A stretch of 64,000 nucleotides of DNA, from positions 1-64,000 of the forward strand of contig JBBDXJ010000305.1 of the NCBI GenBank assembly GCA_040902445.1. Reading direction: 5' to 3'. Of this stretch, positions 47,913 to 55,700 are shown in pieces (within the stretch, counting starts at the first letter, position 1; each line of letters begins with the position of its first letter). A program made the position numbers and the translations under genes. The notes beneath the pieces were generated by a model. It was given only the letters and a program-made list of their open reading frames with translations. It made no database searches and was not told where the DNA came from. Source of the stretch: Chryseosolibacter sp040902445 (GTDB taxonomy: Bacteria; Bacteroidota; Bacteroidia; Cytophagales; Cyclobacteriaceae).

Positions 47913-50099
47913 TTACCGGTTATCGCCACCGAAATTTTTTGCTTTTAATGTCCTATTCTCCGATTCCAGAAGATTGATGCGCTCTTCCATCCGGATCAAA
48001 TACAACGACAGTTCTTCAATTTTCTCCAGCAACAGCACATTGATCCTTCCTACATCGATCCCTTCTTTTTCCACTGTTTTAGCGGCCGGAATATTAGGAA
48101 GGTGTCCGTTTTCCTCTATGAACTTTTTTAAGGATGCGATATCGGTGAGATTATAGTCCTTTTTAAAAACATAGTCTGGCCATTCGGATTCCAGTGCCAC
48201 TTTTACACCTTCCGCCATCATTTTTCCCTTTATCGCCAATGTAAAACCAGTAGGAATAATGTGTGTTCCTATGCCCACTCCCCCATGTTCATCACAATAA
48301 ATACTTTCACATAGCTGCGTGCCCCCTTCAATAGGCATGGTCGTTGCATTTACTTCAGTTGAATAAGCTGACGGTCCGCCCGCGTTGGTTGCGCGTATCC
48401 TGTAGTAATAGGTGATCCCTGAAATAAGACTTGTGTCAGAGAATGAAACTGTGTTCGCCCCAACGGTCCCGACCAAAACAAAACCATTGCCCGAAGTTTC
48501 TGAACGTTCAATTTCGAATTCGACCTCGTTAGAAGCGTTATCAGTCCAGCCTAAATCAATAGAGGTTGAAGACATGGCTGTTGCGACCGCGCCACTGGGA
48601 GCGCCTGGGACCGGTACCAGGGTCGTTGCATTTACAACGGGAGTGTAGGAAGAGTTTCCCACGGTATTGATAGCCCGGACGCGATAGTAATAGGTTGTCG
48701 TTGGATTAAGACCATTATCGGCATGAGCAACCGCATTTGCAGCCGTGGTAGCCACCAAAGCGAAACCACTGCCGGAAGAGAGTGAGCGTTCAACTTGAAA
48801 AGCGGTTTCGTTTGTTGATCCGTCGCTCCAGGTTAGGTTGATGGACGAGGATGAAGTTGCCGATGCGATAAGCGCTGTTGGCGATGCCGGCACCGCCATT
48901 GTCGTCGCATTTGCTTCCGCTGTATATGCGGATTGACCGCTTGAATTAATCGCCCGGATGCGATAATAATAAATCGTTCCGGATGTTAACCCAGTGTCCA
49001 AAAAAGACGTTGCGCTTGCCGTAGTTGTATTTATTAAAGAAAATCCGCTTCCGGAAGTTGAAGACCGCTCCACCTGGAAACCGGTTTCATTTGTGGAACC
49101 ATCAGTCCAGCTTAAATTAATGGAGGTTGATGATGCACTGGTGGCAATCAATTGTGTAGGCGATGCCGGCAAGGCCATAGGCGTCGCATTTGCTTCAGCC
49201 GTATATGCGGATTCACCGCCTGAATTGATCGCTCGGATGCGATAATAATAAATCGTTCCGGATGTTAACCCCGTGTCCGTAAAAGATGTTGCATCGGCCG
49301 CAGTTGTATTTATTAAAGCAAATCCACTTCCGGAAGTTGAAGACCGTTCCACCTGGAAACCGGTTTCATTTGTCGAAGCATCAGTCCATGTTAAATTAAT
49401 GGAGCTTGATGATGCACTGGTGGCAGTCAATTGCGTAGGGGATGCCGGAGGCTGGGTAACCAATGCCTGGACCTGACTGGCTGACAAAGCAGTATTGTAG
49501 ATCCGCACATCATCTATAGATCCATTCCAATACTCACTATCATTGACCTGCCGTCCGATATAAGCTTTTGATAAAGCCAAATTCCAGGTCTTTACACCGG
49601 AAGCTATCAGCGTACCATCAGCATATAACTTGGCAGTTGTGCCATCATATGTCAAACACAGGTGATGCCAAACTCCCACCGCCCAGAAGTTACTTACATT
49701 TAAGTCATTTGCATAACCGCCGCCTTTTAATTGCGTTCCTGATTGACCAATAAACATAGCGCTTGAAGTTGCTGCAGTGCCATATGAAACAATCCAATGA
49801 AAACCTGAAACGGTATTTGTCTTAGCCCAGGCACTGATACTTCGGGGAGAAGTACCGGAAGGAAGACTTGTTGGATTCCCGAAATTAACATACTGGTTAC
49901 TGCCGTTAAGGGTCAGTGCATGGCTTCCCTCCTTCATGTCTGTTGTGAATGATGGACTGTTAACCAGTGTGCCATTGATCGAATTACCGGATGCATCGTT
50001 CGCATTGTTGTTCAAACCCCAATGAGCAACCGGTGATTGGGAAAATGCAGCAAAAAAAGAAACGTGAAAGGCAATTAAAATGAGGATCTTCTTTTTCAT
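47913..50099 (-). CDS. Secreted LamG plus four fibronectin type III domains with the same C-terminal module
   Basis: A 728-residue protein with a signal peptide (FHVSFFAAFSQ), then a LamG/concanavalin-like domain (VAHWGLNNNANDASGNSINGTLVNSPSF ... GSIDDVRIYNTALSASQVQAL). Four tandem fibronectin III units follow (about residues 220-595), each starting 'P..P..L.A.A.S.SSI.L.W.D.S.NE..F.VERS' and with YYYRIRAIN. A C-terminal module follows (GGVGIGTHIIPTGFTLAIKGK ... WPDYVFKKDY ... ENGHLPNIPAAKTVEKEGID ... LLEKIEELSLYLIRMEERI) ending in a coiled coil. It is a cell-surface or secreted adhesin-like protein. Units 1 and 2 are nearly identical even at DNA level. Confidence 0.88.
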   Translation of the reverse strand: MKKKILILIAFHVSFFAAFSQSPVAHWGLNNNANDASGNSINGTLVNSPSFTTDMKEGSHALTLNGSNQYVNFGNPTSLPSGTSPRSISAWAKTNTVSGFHWIVSYGTAATSSAMFIGQSGTQLKGGGYANDLNVSNFWAVGVWHHLCLTYDGTTAKLYADGTLIASGVKTWNLALSKAYIGRQVNDSEYWNGSIDDVRIYNTALSASQVQALVTQPPASPTQLTATSASSSSINLTWTDASTNETGFQVERSSTSGSGFALINTTAADATSFTDTGLTSGTIYYYRIRAINSGGESAYTAEANATPMALPASPTQLIATSASSTSINLSWTDGSTNETGFQVERSSTSGSGFSLINTTTASATSFLDTGLTSGTIYYYRIRAINSSGQSAYTAEANATTMAVPASPTALIASATSSSSINLTWSDGSTNETAFQVERSLSSGSGFALVATTAANAVAHADNGLNPTTTYYYRVRAINTVGNSSYTPVVNATTLVPVPGAPSGAVATAMSSTSIDLGWTDNASNEVEFEIERSETSGNGFVLVGTVGANTVSFSDTSLISGITYYYRIRATNAGGPSAYSTEVNATTMPIEGGTQLCESIYCDEHGGVGIGTHIIPTGFTLAIKGKMMAEGVKVALESEWPDYVFKKDYNLTDIASLKKFIEENGHLPNIPAAKTVEKEGIDVGRINVLLLEKIEELSLYLIRMEERINLLESENRTLKAKNFGGDNR

Positions 50100-50145
50100 T
50101 TTTGAAATTATTATAGTGTTTGTTGTGGAATCTCTTGTTGTCTGG

Positions 50146-51804
50146 TTATTTCTTAACTTTTCTTTTCAAGGTACGTTCAAACCCGAAGCGTACATTAAAC
50201 TTTGTCGGATATGGATTAAACCTGTTTGAAGAATATACATTGTACATGAACTGGACGTTTCCGGTTATTTTGGGAAAGAAGGTAAATTCCTTTTTTATTC
50301 CTGCCATATAGCTCCAGATCCAGACGCGTTGTCCGGCGGACCGTGAAGGTATATCCCAATGAATAAAAGCATTCATATCCTCGGCTTCCAGGCGTGCCGT
50401 TATACCTTTGTATATGATGACTTCGGTAAAACTGCGCATACCGAAGACCCTGCATTCTTCCCGGCTTTGGGAATATTTCCCAACGAGTACTCTTTCATTC
50501 CACCCGCTTCCGACTGACCAATAGCTCGTTAGACGATACCGTACCGATGGATTAACATCAACAAGCCATGCTCCTCCTGGCTTTTGAATTTGTATGGTTA
50601 CTCCGGGCACGAACTTTTCAAAGGTCTTTAACTTCCGCAAAGGGTCGCGTCTTTTGGGCAGATCACCTCTCTTGTTCAGTAGAGTACCCATTTTATTCTG
50701 ATAAGACGAAACCTTACCCATTGACTGCTTCAGTTCATTTCCATATATGGAAAGATGCTGAGCGATAACTTTCCTGGCCCTGGCTAATGTCTGTTTTTTG
50801 TATTCTTCAGGATTTTTAAATGATTTAACTTCAGCTTCGTGCTTGTCCAGCAAGTCTTGCTGCTCCTGGAGCACAGCTATTTCCTTTTCGATGGGCAACC
50901 CGGAAACAATGTCTTTTTCCACTGACTGAACGTCATCCAGATCACCGGATTTTATCGCTTCAATGTCCGTGGAATATTCGGTTACTTTATCGGAGACGCC
51001 CGAAAGTTCGCCCGATAAATTGGTTACCTCATTCATGTCATTCAGATCAGGAACATCAGTTGGAACGGACGGAAGACTTGAATCAATCTTTCCCTCTAAA
51101 GGATTATTTGGTATCTCAAGCGCTGGCACTTCCATTTCCGGCAGATCAGGATTCAGATTAACATCTAAATCTGTATCAGGAAGCGCAGTCTTTGGCAAAT
51201 CCAAATTTCCCAAAGGAAGTTCAGCGTTGGGAGCGCTAATATTTTGCGGAAGATTTCCATGACCTAATGATTCTTTTGACAGCACATTCATGTTTTCATT
51301 GATCTGGCCGGCCGCGCCATCACCATATTTTTGAATTTTGGATTGCTGTGAGCCAATCTTATTTTTAACAGACCGCAACGGATCCAAACTTTGTAGACTG
51401 TCGGCCTTATTGAGATATCGCGCATGAGGCAAAGTAGTATTTTTCAAACTGTCGATGGATGAAACAAACTTATTGCCAGTCAGGCGGCCCGAATATTTCG
51501 AAATCACCGAACCGATACTATCATTTAGTGATCTCCTTAAACTATCGATCCTATTTGTTAAGGCAGTGGATCTGGCTTCAACAGAATCAATTACGCTGAA
51601 GCGTGCATGAAAGATGCTGTCCAGCGCTGTCTTAGCGGAATCAATTTTTGTCTGGATTTTCTCCGACAATTTTACCGCCTTCATCGCCATTGAATCTGAC
51701 AGAAACTTTACATGCATGGCAGAATCTGCAGGCGACGGATTAGTCTGTGCCTGTAGTTTAGAAAAAGCAAACAATAAAAATAATATGACTAAATATCTTC
51801 TCAC
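50146..51804 (-). CDS. Secreted coiled-coil protein with possible C-terminal beta-barrel
   Basis: A 552-residue protein beginning at GTG 51804, with a signal peptide (VILFLLFAFSKLQAQ). Residues about 25-180 are Ser/Asp/Ala/Lys-rich heptad-like helix (KIQTKIDSAKTALDSIFHARFSVIDSVE). A Pro/Leu/Asp-rich linker follows (LPLGNLDLPKTALPDTDLDV and on to about residue 245), then a second coiled coil. The last 170 residues are alternating aromatic strands (GGAWLVDVNPSVRYRLTSYWSVGSGW ... FNVRFGFERTLKRK) that could form an outer-membrane barrel. I do not recognise the family. Its place directly after the Rhs operon genes suggests an envelope role there. Confidence 0.7.
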   Translation of the reverse strand: MRRYLVILFLLFAFSKLQAQTNPSPADSAMHVKFLSDSMAMKAVKLSEKIQTKIDSAKTALDSIFHARFSVIDSVEARSTALTNRIDSLRRSLNDSIGSVISKYSGRLTGNKFVSSIDSLKNTTLPHARYLNKADSLQSLDPLRSVKNKIGSQQSKIQKYGDGAAGQINENMNVLSKESLGHGNLPQNISAPNAELPLGNLDLPKTALPDTDLDVNLNPDLPEMEVPALEIPNNPLEGKIDSSLPSVPTDVPDLNDMNEVTNLSGELSGVSDKVTEYSTDIEAIKSGDLDDVQSVEKDIVSGLPIEKEIAVLQEQQDLLDKHEAEVKSFKNPEEYKKQTLARARKVIAQHLSIYGNELKQSMGKVSSYQNKMGTLLNKRGDLPKRRDPLRKLKTFEKFVPGVTIQIQKPGGAWLVDVNPSVRYRLTSYWSVGSGWNERVLVGKYSQSREECRVFGMRSFTEVIIYKGITARLEAEDMNAFIHWDIPSRSAGQRVWIWSYMAGIKKEFTFFPKITGNVQFMYNVYSSNRFNPYPTKFNVRFGFERTLKRKVKK

Positions 51805-51839
51805 GTGATCAGTTCCCCTCGCGCATCTTTAAAAATAAG

Positions 51840-52325
51840 TCACCTTTTTCTGAACTCTAAAGTATAAACCGTTCCCGAAGCTTTATCGGTCTGGCGCAGT
51901 TTAAGGCCCTGTTCGGTTAACAGCTCGATCGATGCATCAAACAAGACCATGGTGTGCGCATTTTCTTTCTTCCCTTTTTCGTGAATCAATGTTACGCGGA
52001 TACCTTTTTCATTGCCGGTAAATTTCCATTGCCCGACGATATTTACAAAGTCACTGCAGCAATCTTCGCAGGAAGGGTCTTCCGTTACCGTTCCGTGGTC
52101 AAACTCAAAGCCACCGTCTGCAGAAAAAATGTAAGAGTTGTCAGACTTGACGCTTTCTAAGTCTTTGCATTCACCTGAATTGTCAGGTGTTGTTGAGTAA
52201 AGGTACCATGACTTTTTATTGTTTCCCGTCAAAAGGGCATTATTATCAACGATTCCCGAGCCATTTGTTTGATCAACCCCGACGGACCATATCAATAACC
52301 CGATTAAAAAAACAAGCTTGCTCAT
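51840..52325 (-). CDS. Lipocalin-like secreted protein
   Basis: A 161-residue protein with a hydrophobic N-terminus (KLVFLIGLLIWSVGV), then a pattern typical of small Bacteroidota lipocalin-like proteins: LLTGNNKKSWYLYS, a Cys pair region (DPSCEDCCSDFVNIVGQWKFTGNEKGIRVTLI), and C-terminal strands GLKLRQTDKASGTVYTLEFRKR. There is no lipobox Cys. Such proteins have an unknown ligand. It is the second gene after the Rhs gene on the minus strand (110 bases from the EF-Tu-like gene) and could be an accessory or second protection protein. Confidence 0.65.
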   Translation of the reverse strand: MSKLVFLIGLLIWSVGVDQTNGSGIVDNNALLTGNNKKSWYLYSTTPDNSGECKDLESVKSDNSYIFSADGGFEFDHGTVTEDPSCEDCCSDFVNIVGQWKFTGNEKGIRVTLIHEKGKKENAHTMVLFDASIELLTEQGLKLRQTDKASGTVYTLEFRKR

Positions 52326-52434
52326 ATCTTTATTATATCTCTTTTTTGTTTCGTCAAAATATTGAACCTACTACTTTTTTACTTTCTAGTCGGACTTTTA
52401 CAACTGCAAGTATGCATAAATAGGCCTTTTGCTG

Positions 52435-52722
52435 TTATTTTATTATTTCCTTTATTTCCCCTTCCCCTAAAGGCTCTCGGCCTTCTCCAAATGTAAATTT
52501 GGTTCCTAATCCAAAATTATTTCCCAAATACTTTTTATTTAAAAAGGTTATTTCTACTATAGCCTCATCACCAGGGGAAAATTCCTGCATACCCTTCAAA
52601 GTAATTTTTCCAGATGTTTTCATTTCCTCGATAAAACTGAACAATGGCCTATAACCAGTGGTGAATGGTATCTTTCGGCCTCCATGCCTGTAAAGTCTAA
52701 TATTTGCTATGACTCGAATCAT
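52435..52722 (-). CDS. Stand-alone EF-Tu domain III-like protein, candidate immunity protein of the Rhs toxin
   Basis: A 95-residue protein from ATG 52722 (a TTG one codon earlier is possible). It starts four bases after the Rhs stop, so it is coupled to it. The sequence follows EF-Tu domain III: ANIRLYRHGGRKIPFTTGYRPLFSF corresponds to the E. coli GGRHTPFFKGYRPQFYF region, then MKTSGKITL (VTGTIEL), EFSPGDEAIVEITF (VMPGDNIKMVVTL) and GLGTKFTFGEGREPLGEGEIKEI ([21 protein letters not shown]). The GTPase domain is absent. The position is that of a polymorphic-toxin immunity gene. Its DNA is AT-richer than the Rhs core. I infer a decoy or target-mimic function. Confidence 0.75.
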   Translation of the reverse strand: MIRVIANIRLYRHGGRKIPFTTGYRPLFSFIEEMKTSGKITLKGMQEFSPGDEAIVEITFLNKKYLGNNFGLGTKFTFGEGREPLGEGEIKEIIK

Positions 52723-52726
52723 CAAG

Positions 52727-55700
52727 CTATCGAAATAATGGGCTGTAATTTAATGATGTTCCTCTCAGTAGATGCAATTGGTTAGCCGGAATTGATATTG
52801 CATTCATGCCATCTGCCCCAAACTTATGTGCTCCATTTAATACGCTATTAGGAACCCGCACTTTCATGATAGTATTTGGAATGCCATCAAGCATAAAGTT
52901 ACCCTTGCCAAACTGAGTTGCTTCTTGGAGCGTTGGAGCAAATAATTTTCCCGTTTCATAGCCTCCTGGTTTAGTCCTGAATCCAAAATGTGCTATGTCG
53001 TCCACTTCTGCGGTTGATACCGCTCTATAAATTGTGCTACTACCCCCGTTTGCCGCAACTGCAACACCACCTCTTGCCGTAAGTGCAAGAACATCTGCGG
53101 CCAGAAACCCTAAACTCAACTGACCAAGTGCATCGAATTCAATCCCATCCCCGCCTCTCAACATGATTCGATCGTAAGTCTCGAATTGTTGGGAAAGACC
53201 GGCATTCTGGAAAGCCTGGTCTAAGATGTCACTTTTCGGCAACCAGCTCCTTTCATCACCAAAATGTGGAACAAAACCTCCATCCTCAATAGTATTGTAT
53301 CCGTATTCTCCACCGGACTCATAAACTCCCTCCATGGAGAATCCATTTCTCCACCACGCTCCAAACGGACTATAGCCGCCGTCCGGATCGGTATAGTTAA
53401 CCGGATCGTTCCCCATACCCCTATAAGGGGACCAATATTGCCGATAGGGATCAGTACACGTCCACCTTCCTATAACCGGATCATACTCCCTCAACTCAAA
53501 GTGATTCCAGCCCGTCTCTTCATCCTTCTCCGCAAACTGTCCCTGATACCCAAACCGGTAATGTTCCCTGCTGATCTCTCTGTCCTTTATCGATAATCCA
53601 AAAGGATAGAAATCTCCGCCGGCAACTATATTGGAATATTTATGCTTGACCTTTAAATCGTCAAAATAAACATCCATATTCTGATCACTCTGGTTAGAGA
53701 CGTATACATAAATGAACCCTTCTTTTTCAATGGTAACATCCAGGCTGAGTTTTTCGTGGCTGTGGGCAAATGGATCCGTAGCAGGAATTTTCGCAGCACT
53801 CGAAACCTGGTCAAAATCAAATCCTTCCGCCTGAAGCCTGAAGTTTTTATCGAATATGAGATAATTCAGGAATGCGCGGGGTTCTGTTTCGTCAAGGCCT
53901 GACCAAACAGGCAGCGTGGCAAACTCCGATGTATTTACAACATTGAACAGTGACACGCCATCGACCACTGGCGCGGTCGTAAATGAAGAGGCAAGAAACG
54001 AAGCCAGGCTGGCGAGAATATTCGTATTACCAGCGTCAAAATTTGCATACTTGACAAAGACCTCGGCGTTGATCACATCTCCCGGGTGAACCAGTAACAT
54101 GATGCCCGTACCGATCGGGTTAGGGTCTGCAGTTCCCAGGGGCCGGTTATTCAAACGGTTTACTTCATTGTTATTGGGAATAATAAACGCTGGCTGATTG
54201 TCAACAACCACTTCTTCGGGTGTATGGTTAATATATTCAGCCGTCGGCGTGGGATCCACATTTTCGAAATCTTTGATCTCTTCTGTATTCCGCTCGGTCT
54301 CCATAGTTGCCATGTATTCAGCTTCCAGCTCATCGCCGATCACCGCGCGGACATTGCCTAAATGGTCCGTCAGCTCATAGAACGTAACACCAAAGTTTGG
54401 CTTGTACAAGCCTATACGCCCACTGCCATATATGGGCATTTCAATCGCTTCAGGTTCCCCTGAAGTTGTAAGGTCTGTTACATAAGTGCTAATAATATTA
54501 CCAGTTGCATCACGAACGTACCAGGTGGTCAGGACAGGTTCATGGTTTGTGTCGTAAGTGATTTTGCTCAGCCTGAATCCCCGGTCATCATACTTGAATT
54601 CCGTCACCAGTTGCGTGTGGTTTTCGTCGGCGTACACGGCTGTTACCTTGCCCGTGACATCATAGTTGACAAATTTTGAGTTATCGCCTTCGGTTTCACG
54701 AACCATCTGCCCAAGATCATCATAAGAATATGTCCTGAAACTGTTGGAAGTACCTTCGTGTGTTATACTCTCCAGTATATTTGTGTTTGATTTGTAATTG
54801 TAACGCAGATCGTAATCAAATGCCGAAGTAGCCGCCAGAAGATTGCCATTGCGCTTCAATGAATTGATGTTACCATTCGCGTCGTAACCCCCTATAAATT
54901 CATGATAAGGTTGCGATGGTGTGGCGGTAAAGGATGTACCTGCAATGACTCCCCAATCCGCTTTGGTGAATTGATTTCGTTGATCGTAATTATATGCGTA
55001 GCCGAACTGCTTCGCTGGTTCAACGGGGCCGTGCCAGCGCATGGCTTTTATGAGACCGGTGTGTTGATCAGGATACGGGCTTGTGAATGTTACTGCATCA
55101 GCACTTTCCTGTGCCGGCACATAGTCGTTCACGTAGTAATCGAGGGTCATGCCAAAGACATCCTTTTTGACGCTGGCATTCACGCCTGAGCCGTCGTGTC
55201 CTGGATCTTTGTACTCATCAGCGCTGTTTATTCCCTTTAATGCGCCGTCTGCTGTGTAGACATAATCTATTCCCTGCAAGGTTACATCATTTCCATCCAC
55301 GTTCCGTTTTGCAAGTTCGACCCGTTTTAAAGGCCCGTGCAGGTAGTAGTAATAGGTGGCCTGGTGCTCAAGCACGCCCGGATTATCGATCTGCCGCTTA
55401 CTGTTGTAAGTCACGTTGGCATTTGTCAGCAGACCAGAAACATCGTATGACAACTCTTCACGCGAAGTATAAGTTTTGGATAGCCTGCCATCCGCATCAT
55501 ACTCGTAGAAGTGCGTGAACTGCTCGTTGGGATTGCCCTTCTGGTAGGCAACGTCCTGAACCTGGCCGGTAGGACCATAACGGTAATCAATTGTCTTTAC
55601 ACCCAGGCCTGAAATATCCTGAACCGTCCACTCAACGCGGCCGCGTTCATCATAACTGTACCACGTTGTGATATAGTTTTCTTTCCTGGTGTATGAAACC

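Noticed and set aside
48390..49460. Regular repeats of about 270 bases considered as a CRISPR array or satellite
   Set aside because: They are in-frame fibronectin III coding units with no spacer structure.
44843..50099. Phage tail-fibre genes (prophage)
   Set aside because: Only the C-terminal module is tail-fibre-like; no capsid, terminase, integrase or lysis genes are near and both proteins have signal peptides.
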